Notes: generated from the sequence alone by a model not told the origin. Shown: positions 26,821 through 35,148, numbered from the stretch's first letter. The stretch: 64,000 nt of DNA from Bacteroidaceae bacterium (GCA_017522915.1 JAFWXX010000023.1:1-64000), one strand, 5' to 3'. Program-made: numbers and translations.

Positions 26821-27423
26821 TTATCCAATAAGTTCCTTTGCTTTTTCTGCATCCTTGCTCATGACTTGAAGTTGTATGGGAGCATTGCTTTCGCTTTTGA
26901 TGTACATGGGATTTTCTTTCATTACTGGGATTGACTCAATGCCTTGCGCTTTTAGAACTGTCTGTTTGGCTTCTGCCTCGGATTGTGTAGTATATTCAGC
27001 AACTACAACAAGTTCGTTTCTGTTCTTTACCTTGCCATACAACTTGCATCTTTCATTGAGAAAATTGAATATAACCAATGAAAGGCATAATGCCAATCTC
27101 TCGTCCCACGCATAAACAAAAGGATTCTCATTTTTCCAATCAACAAGCCATTCTAAAAACGTGAATCCGCAATATAGAATTGTTGAAGTGCATGTGATAA
27201 CTGTTATTGTGCTTGCAATCTCCTTAATGCGGGATTTGTTCTTATTGCGTCCTATCAGCTTGCTTATTAATATTAATATAATAGACATAGCTCCAAGGAT
27301 TATCATTACCTCCAGCCAGTCAAGAACACACAATTCTTCTAACCGCTTGAAGAAGAATATACATGGAATCATAATGGCTACTGTTACTGTCAGATTAAGG
27401 ATAAACCTAAGAAGCGTCTTCAT
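26821..27423 (-). CDS. Membrane protein with C-terminal DUF2007 domain
   Basis: A 200-residue protein with about four hydrophobic helices in the first 125 residues, then a cytoplasmic DUF2007-type domain (about 137-199: LVVVAEYTTQSEAEAKQTVL..., ending in the helix SKDAEKAKELIG). DUF2007 is labelled a putative signal-transducing domain without known chemistry. The gene is bracketed by related repeat sequences (26582-26820 and 27513-27531), so it may have arrived or been copied as a unit. No operon partner on this strand. Confidence 0.75.
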   Translation of the reverse strand: MKTLLRFILNLTVTVAIMIPCIFFFKRLEELCVLDWLEVMIILGAMSIILILISKLIGRNKNKSRIKEIASTITVITCTSTILYCGFTFLEWLVDWKNENPFVYAWDERLALCLSLVIFNFLNERCKLYGKVKNRNELVVVAEYTTQSEAEAKQTVLKAQGIESIPVMKENPMYIKSESNAPIQLQVMSKDAEKAKELIG

Positions 27424-27512
27424 CTTTGTGTATATTTATTAATATTTATCGCAAATATATAATAATGCTGATAAAAAATATGTACATTCGTTGAAAATAT
27501 TAATAATGCAGT

Positions 27513-27620
27513 TGTTTAATATGGTTTTGATATTTGCACACAATCCTGGATTACGTACAGTTTTTCGAAATTTTCGTAAGCAGGTGAAATTTGCACACAA
27601 CCTGAATTTGTTGTAACTTG
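27513..27620. repeat. Repeat fragment and short direct repeat upstream of the 27636 gene
   Basis: TGTTTAATATGGTTTTGAT repeats the start of the units at 26582-26802. Following it, TTTGCACACAA occurs twice (about 27533 and 27591), each in a similar context. The spacing is compatible with duplicated promoter regions. Confidence 0.6.
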
Positions 27621-27635
27621 CATAATAAATTTCCT

Positions 27636-27965
27636 ATGATTATGAACGATAACAGAATTCTTAGACTTATTGACTCCTCGTACAAGGTGTGTGAGGTTAC
27701 CGGTAGAGATATGGGTGGAGATTACACATTTGAGATTCCTGTAGCAGACCTTGCCCTTGGATATGTTGAGTGGACTTCTGATTTTAGGCCAGACCATGGT
27801 GTCAACATTGTTGAAATTGCTGAGAAATATATAAAGCTCGAAGTTATATATGTTTCGCGCCAGTCCAGAGATTCCTATACACTCTATGTTGGAGACAAAA
27901 AGAGTGCGAATTATATGTTCGGTGAATGGAGTTATGGCTATATGATATCTGTTGAGAATAGATAA
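27636..27965 (+). CDS. Small protein of unknown function, coupled to dus
   Basis: A 109-residue soluble protein (MIMNDNRILRLIDSSYKV...) without signal peptide or membrane segment, mixed alpha/beta. ATG at 27636 or 27642 are both plausible; the frame extends upstream only to a TTG. Its stop overlaps the next start (TAATG), so it is translationally coupled to the dihydrouridine synthase. I do not recognise the family. Confidence 0.6.
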   Translation: MIMNDNRILRLIDSSYKVCEVTGRDMGGDYTFEIPVADLALGYVEWTSDFRPDHGVNIVEIAEKYIKLEVIYVSRQSRDSYTLYVGDKKSANYMFGEWSYGYMISVENR

Positions 27966-28912
27966 TGAATCAACAGTATGCCATGAAAATATATTCAGCT
28001 CCTCTTCAGGGATTTACCGAGGCTGTTTGGCGTAATGTGCATGACAAGGTTTTTGGCGGTATCGACGGTTATTATACACCGTTTTTGCGTTATGAGCATG
28101 GCGAAATTCGGAGCAAGGATATACGTGATGTAGAACGCAAGAACAATACAGTAAAGAATCTTGTGCCTCAGGTGATTGCTGCAACGCCTCAGGAACTTGC
28201 TCCGCTCATGGAGCTACTGGCCAAAGAAGGCTATTCGCGTGCTGATATAAATATGGGGTGCTCATTTGCATTGCAGGTACGCAAGAAGCACGGAGCCGGG
28301 CTTCTCCCCCACCCTGACATGATCGCAGCTCTGCTTGATGCTGCTGCCGGCTACAAGGATTTTGAGTTTTCTATAAAAATGCGCTTAGGATGGGAAAGCA
28401 AGAATGAGTGGCGCGAGCTTATTCCGATACTTAATGCAGCTCCGTTAAAGCATGTAACAATGCATCCTCGTCTGGGTATTGAACAGTATAAAAAGCCGGC
28501 TGATTTTGATGCTTTTGCCGAATTCCTCGAAGCCTGCAGACATCCTGTCATATATAACGGTGATATTCTCTCACTTGCCGATATTCAACGGATTGAACAT
28601 TCTTTCCCTTCTCTTGAAGGAGTGATGATAGGTCGTGGCTTGCTTGCTAACCCGGCATTGGGAATCGAGTACAGGAATGGCGGTGAACTCTCTTGTGAAG
28701 AGAAACGCAATCTTGTACTGGCTATGCACGGCGAGATGCTCCGTGAACTTGCTCCCCGACTGCAAGGCAATACCCAATTCCTCACGAAGATGAAGCCTTA
28801 TTGGGAATATCTGCTTCCCGACATGTGCAAACGCGACAAGAAGGCAATCTTGAAGGCAACCACAATCGATAAATATCTATCAGCTGTCGGCAATGCGCTT
28901 GCTGGATATTAG
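27965..28912 (+). CDS. tRNA-dihydrouridine synthase family protein
   Basis: A 315-residue FMN enzyme that reduces uridines to dihydrouridine in tRNA. Motifs: SAPLQGFTEAVWRN at the N-terminus, DINMGCSFALQVRKKHGAGLL with the catalytic cysteine, FSIKMRLGW, HPRLGIEQYKKPADFD and the phosphate-binding VIYNGDIL...GVMIGRGLLANP. It differs from DusA/B/C in the spacing after the cysteine (NMGC-S rather than NMGC-P), the form usual in Bacteroidetes Dus paralogues. Exact target position unknown. Confidence 0.93.
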   Translation: MNQQYAMKIYSAPLQGFTEAVWRNVHDKVFGGIDGYYTPFLRYEHGEIRSKDIRDVERKNNTVKNLVPQVIAATPQELAPLMELLAKEGYSRADINMGCSFALQVRKKHGAGLLPHPDMIAALLDAAAGYKDFEFSIKMRLGWESKNEWRELIPILNAAPLKHVTMHPRLGIEQYKKPADFDAFAEFLEACRHPVIYNGDILSLADIQRIEHSFPSLEGVMIGRGLLANPALGIEYRNGGELSCEEKRNLVLAMHGEMLRELAPRLQGNTQFLTKMKPYWEYLLPDMCKRDKKAILKATTIDKYLSAVGNALAGY

Positions 28913-28924
28913 ATGAGAGTGGTT

Positions 28925-30277
28925 TTAGATAGAAAATTTCTGAAAATCCTTATTGTACATTTGCATATTTGCTGCATAATATGCACCGCGTTCTGTTGCC
29001 ATTCTGGAGGGTCTTGGCAATATCCCGACACGTGTGAGATCCAACCTGTCTGCGTCGAAGCAGGTGTCAATTGTAATATTGCCGGTTCTGTGACATACGG
29101 TATGAAGCTCGCATGCTTTGCATAGCAGCTCAAACTCCTCATCGCTTAATTCTGATAGCAGGCTGCCACGCAATGCAGGCAGGTTTTCGGCAGCGCGCAT
29201 TCCATGCTGCAAGTCCTCTCCATCGTCAATGCGCCACTTGTCGTGCAGGTAAGCGAAAAGTCTTACTACGGTCTTGTTTGCCTCTTTTGTCGCTAGAAGA
29301 AGTCCGTTCTTTTCCACACGTTCCCAATGGGATATGCCATGAAGATCCCCCAGTTCCCAGCCTTGTTGTGCAAACTCCTTTACTTTATCAATCATAGCGG
29401 ATTTTCCGTCATACAACTCGAACTTAGGCTTGGCAAATTCGATCCTTGCTGCGCAGTTGTATCCCTCTTCGTACAGTGCAAGAAGCTTGTTCGTGTCGCG
29501 TTCCATACGGTCAACTTCAATAGGGTGTTCGGGGCGTATGACCAGCAGCCTACCCTCCTCTTCCATTCTCTCTACAAGCTCTATCTGGCTGTTGTATATA
29601 CTGTTCCTGCTTCTTATTGCCTCCTTGGCATTAGGGTACTTGCGGTACATGAAGAAAGGTACTTTAGTCCCTTTCCGGGGCTTGCGGTATCCTTTGTTTC
29701 GTGTAAGCACAACGAGGTTGTCTGTAAATCCCTGGGACATGGCACGCTCTATCGGAATGGAGTCGGCCACACCGCCGTCGAGCATCGGTTCTCCGTCAAC
29801 ATCTGTTATCGGGCATACGAACGGCAGGCTGCTTGAAGCCTTTACCAAGTTGATGACACGTTTAGGGTCGTTCTTCTCTTCAAAGTAGCATGCCTTGCCT
29901 GTAATGCAGCTGGTGGTAACAACCTCGAAGCGTACATCGCTATTCGCAAGTGCCTTGTAATCATATGGATAAATCTCTTCGGGCAGCTTGTGGAACAGCA
30001 AATCGAAGTCCATGATGTTGCCTTTTGTTATGAGATGCCTCAAACCGATATAACGATACTTTTCAAGCATGTCGATGTTCGAGAATTTTGCTCTGCCACG
30101 CTGCCCCGAAATGTAGGACAATGCATTGCATGCTCCGGCACTTACACCTATTATATATGGAAAACTGATTCCACGGTCCATGAAATTATCGAGCACTCCA
30201 ATGGTGAATATGCCACGCATTCCGCCACCTTCGAGTATCAGGCCCGATTTCTCTGTTATATCCATCTTCTTTTCCAT
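28925..30277 (-). CDS. Patatin-like phospholipase fused to an HD-type hydrolase domain
   Basis: A 450-residue cytoplasmic fusion. The N-terminal patatin domain (about 10-280) has GGGMRG (17-22), GVSAG with Ser46, and DGGVADSIP with Asp167. The C-terminal part (about 298-430) looks like an HD-domain phosphohydrolase: DLHGISHWERV (His313, His317), FAYLHDKWRIDDGEDLQHG (HD 345-346), and TCFDADRLDLTRVG (Asp408/410). Start MEKKMD is the first ATG; TTG at 30298 would add seven codons. Both active sites look intact. The combination suggests lipid hydrolysis linked to a phosphoester reaction; no substrate can be named. Confidence 0.8.
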   Translation of the reverse strand: MEKKMDITEKSGLILEGGGMRGIFTIGVLDNFMDRGISFPYIIGVSAGACNALSYISGQRGRAKFSNIDMLEKYRYIGLRHLITKGNIMDFDLLFHKLPEEIYPYDYKALANSDVRFEVVTTSCITGKACYFEEKNDPKRVINLVKASSSLPFVCPITDVDGEPMLDGGVADSIPIERAMSQGFTDNLVVLTRNKGYRKPRKGTKVPFFMYRKYPNAKEAIRSRNSIYNSQIELVERMEEEGRLLVIRPEHPIEVDRMERDTNKLLALYEEGYNCAARIEFAKPKFELYDGKSAMIDKVKEFAQQGWELGDLHGISHWERVEKNGLLLATKEANKTVVRLFAYLHDKWRIDDGEDLQHGMRAAENLPALRGSLLSELSDEEFELLCKACELHTVCHRTGNITIDTCFDADRLDLTRVGILPRPSRMATERGAYYAANMQMYNKDFQKFSI

Positions 30278-30473
30278 ACATTTCACTTGTTGCTGCAAAT
30301 TTACTAATTATTATGTGGTTATTGAACGAACAATCTGGTTTTGTTATAAATAAAGTCTATATAAAGATGTTATTTTTACTTATCATAATCTAATATTGCA
30401 TTACCGCAATATGAAGTAAGTGCTGATTTTATTATCTTCGTACTCGAAGTATATATTCCAAACATTCAACAAT

Positions 30474-31067
30474 ATGAAAAACAATTTTATTACCCTCCTT
30501 CTTATAGGAGCATTCTGCATCTCTTGTAACAGTGCCGGAAACAATGCAAAGCCTGCGGAAGAGAGTGCGCCGGTCGCTTCAGAAGTTAAGGCCGATTCAG
30601 TTACTGTATATGAGCACGATTACATTGTTAAGGTAGGTGACGTTGCTCCCGACTTTACCTTAGAGCTTATCGATGGCACAAAGTTCACCCTTTCGGAGAA
30701 CCGTGGCAAGGTTGTAATGCTGCAGTTCACTGCCGGATGGTGCGGAATTTGCCGTAAGGAGATGCCCTTCATCGAGAGCGATATTTGGCAGCGTCATAAA
30801 GACAACAGCAACTTTGTGCTTCTGGGCATTGACCGTGAAGAGACCAAGGACGAGATATTGCCTTTCCTTGAGAAAGTGGGCACTACCTACCCTATCGCAA
30901 TGGATACAAATGCCGATGTCTTTGCAAGCTATGCCCTGAGGAACTCAGGCATTACACGCAACGTCCTCATTGACCGTGACGGAAAGATTGTGATGCTCAC
31001 ACGCAAGTTCGAGGATGCCGAATTCAAGGCTCTTGTAGAGAAGATTGATTCGATGCTTAAGCAATAA
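30474..31067 (+). CDS. TlpA-family thioredoxin-like lipoprotein
   Basis: A 197-residue predicted lipoprotein (Cys18 in AFCISC) with a periplasmic thioredoxin fold. The active site is WCGIC (Cys90, Cys93), in FTAGWCGICRKEMPF, followed by NFVLLGIDRE and the cis-Pro loop region ITRNVLIDRDGKI (the proline appears absent at the usual spot). A disordered Ala/Glu/Ser-rich linker (about 20-45) separates lipid anchor and domain. Likely a disulfide reductase or cytochrome/thiol maintenance factor. Confidence 0.9.
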   Translation: MKNNFITLLLIGAFCISCNSAGNNAKPAEESAPVASEVKADSVTVYEHDYIVKVGDVAPDFTLELIDGTKFTLSENRGKVVMLQFTAGWCGICRKEMPFIESDIWQRHKDNSNFVLLGIDREETKDEILPFLEKVGTTYPIAMDTNADVFASYALRNSGITRNVLIDRDGKIVMLTRKFEDAEFKALVEKIDSMLKQ

Positions 31068-31102
31068 GATTATTATGGCTCTCTCCTGGGGAGCTCGTAA
31101 CA

Positions 31103-31151
31103 GATTAAACGATTAAGAGCGCACTTCAGGTGCGCTCTTAATCGTTTAATC
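31103..31151. terminator. Bidirectional terminator: perfect 22-bp hairpin
   Basis: Arms 31103-31124 and 31130-31151 are fully complementary around TTCAG, between the convergent TlpA-like gene and galE. No long T-run follows. Confidence 0.85.
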
Positions 31152-31165
31152 ATTGAGGTAATGGA

Positions 31166-32182
31166 TTATTCCTCGAATCCGTTAGGATTGTTCTTCTGCC
31201 AGTTCCAGCTGTCGCGGCACATATCTTCGATACCGAACTCAGCCTTCCAGCCCAATTCAGCTTCAGCCTTTGCCGGGTTGCAGTAACATGTTGCGATGTC
31301 ACCCGGACGGCGTGGCTTGATAGCATATGGAACAGGAACACCGTTAGCTTTCTCGAATGCCTTTACTACATCCAATACTGAGTAGCCGTGGCCTGTACCG
31401 ATATTGTAGATTGCAATGCCCTTTTTCGCTACGATAGCCTTCAATGCAGCAACGTGAGCACGTGCAAGGTCAACTACGTGGATGTAGTCGCGTACGCCTG
31501 TACCGTCGTGTGTGTCGTAGTCGTTTCCGAATACACCGAGCTCTGCGCGCTTTCCTACAGCTGTCTGTGTTATGTATGGCATCAGGTTGTTTGGAATACC
31601 GTTAGGATTCTCGCCTATTGTGCCGCTCTTGTGAGCACCGATTGGGTTGAAGTAACGGAGAAGAACGATGTTCCACTCGTTGTCGGCCTTCTGGATATCC
31701 ATAAGCACCTCTTCAAGCATAGACTTGGTCTGGCCGTAAGGATTTGTGCAGTGACCCTTCGGACACTCCTCTGTAATAGGAATTATTGCCGGGTCGCCAT
31801 ATACGGTAGCACTTGATGAGAAAATCATGTTCTTGCAACCGTTCTTGCGCATAACGTCAACAAGCACGAATGTACCGTTCATATTGTTCTCGTAATACTC
31901 CAATGGCTTAGCACAGCTCTCGCCAACAGCCTTTAGACCTGCAAAATGGATACAAGCATCGAACTTGTGCTCGTCGAATACCTTCTGCAAACCCTCGCGG
32001 TCGCGGATATCTACTTTGTAGAATGGAACCTCCTTGCCAATGATTTTGGCAACGCGCTTCAGTGATATTGGAGATGAGTTGTCCAGGTTGTCAACAACTA
32101 CAGCCTCATGACCGGCTTCGGTAAGTTCAATCAAGGTGTGGCTGCCAATAAAGCCAGCACCGCCAGTAAGTAGGATTTTCAT
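31166..32182 (-). CDS. galE: UDP-glucose 4-epimerase
   Basis: A 338-residue short-chain dehydrogenase-family enzyme interconverting UDP-glucose and UDP-galactose, feeding galactose use and surface polysaccharides. NAD-binding GGAGFIGSH (7-15), the catalytic SSSATVYGDP and YGQTK (YxxxK), and the closing AKAEAELGWKAEFGIEDMCRDSWNWQKNNPNGF are all classical. Single gene with its own terminator side. Confidence 0.97.
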   Translation of the reverse strand: MKILLTGGAGFIGSHTLIELTEAGHEAVVVDNLDNSSPISLKRVAKIIGKEVPFYKVDIRDREGLQKVFDEHKFDACIHFAGLKAVGESCAKPLEYYENNMNGTFVLVDVMRKNGCKNMIFSSSATVYGDPAIIPITEECPKGHCTNPYGQTKSMLEEVLMDIQKADNEWNIVLLRYFNPIGAHKSGTIGENPNGIPNNLMPYITQTAVGKRAELGVFGNDYDTHDGTGVRDYIHVVDLARAHVAALKAIVAKKGIAIYNIGTGHGYSVLDVVKAFEKANGVPVPYAIKPRRPGDIATCYCNPAKAEAELGWKAEFGIEDMCRDSWNWQKNNPNGFEE

Positions 32183-32364
32183 TTTGTGTATATATTAATA
32201 GTTCAATAAAATGCATTAGTCGCGCATAGTTGCAAATTTAATACAATTTATTCAACAGCAAAATAAAATACATTAATAATTGGGCGGTGCTCTCCTATAA
32301 TCAGAATTTTATCGAAAGTTTTATTCACTCCACTCTACAAGCTTATCCGCTATGGTATTCTCCG

Positions 32365-32395
32365 CTTGCATTGAACCTTTATTAACCTATATTTG
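32365..32395 (+). promoter_or_regulatory. Promoter upstream of the candidate structured RNA
   Basis: TATATTTG (32388-32395) matches TAnnTTTG exactly, and CTTG (32365-32368) stands 19 nt upstream in the -33 position. Transcription would start just before the hairpin at 32403. Confidence 0.65.
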
Positions 32396-32399
32396 TTAA

Positions 32400-32490
32400 C
32401 CTAAAGGAGTTGGCAGAGTATGGTTGTCTCCTGTTTCCGGTACTTAACAGACAAGTCACGTGCATACGTGTTTCTGCCAACTCCTTTTTA
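32400..32490 (+). ncRNA. Candidate small structured RNA with a three-way junction
   Basis: About 90 nt with its own promoter and a T-run at the end. Helix P1 is 15 perfect pairs (32403-32417 with 32473-32487). Inside it P2 pairs TTGTC (32424-32428) and TGTT (32432-32435) with AACAGACAA (32446-32454) with a 3-nt bulge, and P3 pairs CACGT (32457-32461) with ACGTG (32466-32470) over GCAT. P1 plus the T-run doubles as a terminator. It does not show the SRP RNA GGAA/AGCAG core. No reading frame is convincing. It lies between galE and rpsP and may act alone or as a leader. Confidence 0.5.
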
Positions 32491-32587
32491 TAATAAATAG
32501 TTATGATAATGCATGCCGTCTTAATACGTTTTTTATCCGTAATGGAAAATAATTGCAGAAAAACGAGCGTTTTACGCAAAAAAGCAT

Positions 32588-32617
32588 TACCTTTGCACCG
32601 CCTATACGAGATATAGG
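32588..32617 (+). promoter_or_regulatory. rpsP promoter -7 element and 5' leader hairpin
   Basis: TACCTTTG (32588-32595) matches TAnnTTTG. The predicted transcript start is followed at once by a small hairpin, CCTATA (32601-32606) with TATAGG (32612-32617), which would sit at the mRNA 5' end, then about 38 nt of leader to rpsP. Confidence 0.65.
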
Positions 32618-32655
32618 ATAACTCAAATCATTAATCCATTAAAAACAATTAAAGA

Positions 32656-33210
32656 ATGGCAACAAAAATCAGACTTCAGAGAAGAGGACACAAGCACTAT
32701 GCCTTCTACTCTATCGTGATTGCAGATTCGAGAGCTCCACGTGATGGAAAGTTCACCGAGAAGATCGGTACTTACAATCCTAACACAAACCCTGCTTCAG
32801 TTGAACTCAACTTCGAGCGCGCTTTGTGGTGGGTAAACAACGGTGCAACTCCTACCGACACTGTACGTAACATCCTTTCACGCGAGGGCGTTTATTTGAT
32901 GAAGCACCTCCAGGGCGGCGTAAAGAAGGGCGCATTTGACGAGGCTGCTGCTCAGGCTAAGTTCGAGGCTTGGAAGACAGCTAAGGTTAATGCTCTCAAC
33001 GGTATCAAGAGCACTGAAGAGCAGGCTAAGCGTGACGCCAAGAAGGCACGTTTGGAGGCAGAGAAAGAGGTAAATGCGGCTATTGCAAAGAAGGTAGCAG
33101 ACAAGAAGGCTGCCGAGGCTCTTGCAAAGGCTGAGGCAGAGGCAGCAGCTGCTGCTGAAGCAACAGAGGCTCCTGCAGAGGAGGCTGTTGAGACTCCGGC
33201 TGAGGCATAA
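32656..33210 (+). CDS. rpsP: 30S ribosomal protein S16
   Basis: A 184-residue S16. The conserved domain is residues 1-80 ([31 protein letters not shown], then [17 protein letters not shown] and [23 protein letters not shown]). It is followed by a tail of about 100 residues rich in Lys, Ala and Glu, the extended form found in Bacteroidetes and absent from E. coli S16 (82 residues). Codon use is strongly biased, as expected for a ribosomal gene. It has its own promoter and terminator and stands apart from trmD. Confidence 0.97.
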   Translation: MATKIRLQRRGHKHYAFYSIVIADSRAPRDGKFTEKIGTYNPNTNPASVELNFERALWWVNNGATPTDTVRNILSREGVYLMKHLQGGVKKGAFDEAAAQAKFEAWKTAKVNALNGIKSTEEQAKRDAKKARLEAEKEVNAAIAKKVADKKAAEALAKAEAEAAAAAEATEAPAEEAVETPAEA

Positions 33211-33240
33211 GGAACTCTTTGCAGTAATGCTCAAGATAAG

Positions 33241-33272
33241 GAGGTTGCACCAGGTGCAACCTCTTTTGTTTT
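33241..33272 (+). terminator. Rho-independent terminator after rpsP
   Basis: GAGGTTGCAC (33241-33250) pairs with GTGCAACCTC (33254-33263) over a 3-nt loop, followed by a T-rich run. Confidence 0.93.
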
Positions 33273-33297
33273 TTGATAGACAGTGCCGGTATCTCTT

Positions 33298-33771
33298 TTA
33301 GAATTTGCTATTCTCCAACTTCAGCAAAAACTCCTTCTTGTCTGTTCCTGCAGCAAAGCCTGTAACTCTTCCGTTGCTGCCTACTACCCTATGGCATGGA
33401 ACAGCAACAAGAACAGGATTCCTGTTGCATGCCATCCCTACAGCCCTTGAAGCCTTGGGGTTTCCTATGCGGGCTGCAATCTCGCCATAGGTGGCAGTGC
33501 TACCGTAAGGAATCTGTTGCAGTTCTTTCCATACGGCCATTTGGAACGGGCTCCCTTTCGGCTTGATAGGGAAAGAAAATTCCCTTCTTTCTCCATTGAA
33601 GTACTCTTCCAGTTCTTGAGCAACTTGCTTTTCGAGATTTGTACATGGCATTGTCGGGCGCTGGTGATTCTCATCCGCCATTGCGATAGAAATCACCTTG
33701 CTCTCTTCGAAGCCGACAAGAAGCCTGCCGATAGGTGTGTCGAGTGTGATGCTTTTCATTATTCTTTGCAT
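33298..33771 (-). CDS. ogt: Methylated-DNA-protein cysteine methyltransferase
   Basis: A 157-residue suicide repair protein that removes alkyl groups from O6-guanine. The acceptor cysteine lies in VPCHRVVGSNGRVTGFAAG, with the helix-turn-helix YGEIAARIGNPKASRAVGMA before it; this order is diagnostic. The start could also be the internal MKSITL four codons later. Ogt and the DNA-binding part of Ada are hard to separate by sequence; the short form favours Ogt. Convergent with rpsP. Confidence 0.95.
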   Translation of the reverse strand: MQRIMKSITLDTPIGRLLVGFEESKVISIAMADENHQRPTMPCTNLEKQVAQELEEYFNGERREFSFPIKPKGSPFQMAVWKELQQIPYGSTATYGEIAARIGNPKASRAVGMACNRNPVLVAVPCHRVVGSNGRVTGFAAGTDKKEFLLKLENSKF

Positions 33772-33848
33772 ATATTCGAGGTTTACCTCAAATATAGAGA
33801 CAAATTCTCTTATATGCCAGAGTGTTGCATTTTTTAGCTATGCAACAC

Positions 33849-33879
33849 TTTGCTTTTATTGCAAAATGGAGTATTTTTG
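33849..33879 (+). promoter_or_regulatory. Bacteroidales promoter (TTTG-N19-TATTTTTG)
   Basis: TTTG (33849-33852) and TATTTTTG (33872-33879), 19 nt apart, match the consensus fully, 37 bp upstream of the S41-like lipoprotein. Confidence 0.8.
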
Positions 33880-33915
33880 CAATATGCCCCAAAGGGGTTG
33901 TTACAAAATAGGATA

Positions 33916-35148
33916 ATGATGAAAAATATATTTAAGATCTCTTCCGTTTGCCTGTTGTTGGCGGCCATGTTCTCTTCATGCGGTGACGACCGTTCTGGCG
34001 AGTACTACGACATGACCAAAGAGAACCAGTGGATATATTCGGCTATGCAGGAGCATTACCTATGGGGTGATTCGCTTCCTTCACTCGACCAGAAGCAGTT
34101 CTTTGCTGCAACATCAAAATTCTTCTCTTCATTGCTTTATAAAGGAGACAAGGTGTCGTTCTTCAACGACACTGTTTCGGCTGGAAGCTATGGCATGACT
34201 TTCACTCTGATGCGTGACCCGCTTTCCATACGTCCGGGAAAGGTTTATGCTCTTGTGCTTAAAGTTTCTCCAGGTTCACCGGCATGGAATTCAGGCGTGA
34301 AACGAGGTACATGGATTTCGGCAGTGAACGGAAAGGCTCTTTCTACCTCAAGCAGTAGCGTGCTTGCAACAGGAACCGGTGCGGAACTGGCAACTGAATA
34401 TATCGATTACGATGATGAACAGGGTTACTTCTGGGTAGAGAGTGATACGCTTTCTGTGGCCGAAGCAACTGATTTGGCCGAAGATGCTATTCTTGTCGAT
34501 TCTCTCTACAATGTACGTGACAATAAGGTTGGATACTTAGCCCTTAACAATTTCTCCGGTGACGGTTTTGCAGAGCAGGCCCAACAGATTATGTTAGGCT
34601 TTGCCAATGCTCAGGCAAGCGATATTGTTCTTGACCTGCGTTACTGCAGTGGCGGTACTGTTGCCAATGCAGTGTCGCTTGCAAGCATGCTTGTTCCGGC
34701 ATCGGCATACTCTACTCCATTCTGTACTCTCATGGGAGCCGGTGAGGTGGCAGATACGGTCTATAACTATTCGGGACAGATGACGAACTTGAGCGACAAG
34801 CCTCTCTACATAATTCTTGGAAGCAGAACGCATGGTGTGGCCGAGCTTCTTGCAAGTTCAGTCGAGTGTACCAGGGGTACTTCAAGCGTCGTTACGTTAG
34901 GAGCACGTACAAACGGTGGAGGTATGATGACCGAAGCGATAGAGTCGCCTTACGGATTCACCATAAACCCTGTCGTCTCAATCATGTACAACTCCAATGA
35001 CGAGGCATTGCCGGCTTCGGGCATTGAAGCGGAGTGCCAGATAAACGAGATAGTGAATCCGCTTAACATTCATGCGCTCGGAAGTGAACAGGAGCATATT
35101 CTGTACAATATTTTCTATCTCATAGTAAACGGAATGTTGCCGGAATAA
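33916..35148 (+). CDS. S41-fold lipoprotein lacking the catalytic Ser and Lys
   Basis: A 410-residue predicted lipoprotein (Cys22 in FSSC) with the tail-specific-protease layout: an N-terminal helical domain, a PDZ-like segment (about 85-150, VSPGSPAWNSGVKRGTWISAVNGK) and an S41 core (about 200-380). In active S41 enzymes the nucleophile lies three residues before the Glu of SxSASE, and a Lys sits in TxGKG. Here those places read HGVAE (Gly307) and TNGGG (Gly335), so both catalytic residues are missing. It probably binds peptide ends or partners rather than cutting. Promoter and terminator frame it as a single gene. Confidence 0.8.
   Translation: MMKNIFKISSVCLLLAAMFSSCGDDRSGEYYDMTKENQWIYSAMQEHYLWGDSLPSLDQKQFFAATSKFFSSLLYKGDKVSFFNDTVSAGSYGMTFTLMRDPLSIRPGKVYALVLKVSPGSPAWNSGVKRGTWISAVNGKALSTSSSSVLATGTGAELATEYIDYDDEQGYFWVESDTLSVAEATDLAEDAILVDSLYNVRDNKVGYLALNNFSGDGFAEQAQQIMLGFANAQASDIVLDLRYCSGGTVANAVSLASMLVPASAYSTPFCTLMGAGEVADTVYNYSGQMTNLSDKPLYIILGSRTHGVAELLASSVECTRGTSSVVTLGARTNGGGMMTEAIESPYGFTINPVVSIMYNSNDEALPASGIEAECQINEIVNPLNIHALGSEQEHILYNIFYLIVNGMLPE

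Noticed and set aside
28925-31067. Defence island around the patatin-HD fusion
   Set aside because: No CD-NTase, TIR, restriction or toxin-antitoxin gene lies near; neighbours are tRNA modification and thioredoxin-like genes.
32400-32490. SRP RNA (4.5S) or 6S RNA
   Set aside because: No GGAA tetraloop with the asymmetric AGCAG bulge, and too short for 6S RNA. A three-way junction does not fit either.
32382-32579. 65-codon minus-strand frame over the structured RNA
   Set aside because: It runs across a perfect hairpin and a promoter on the other strand, with no domain.
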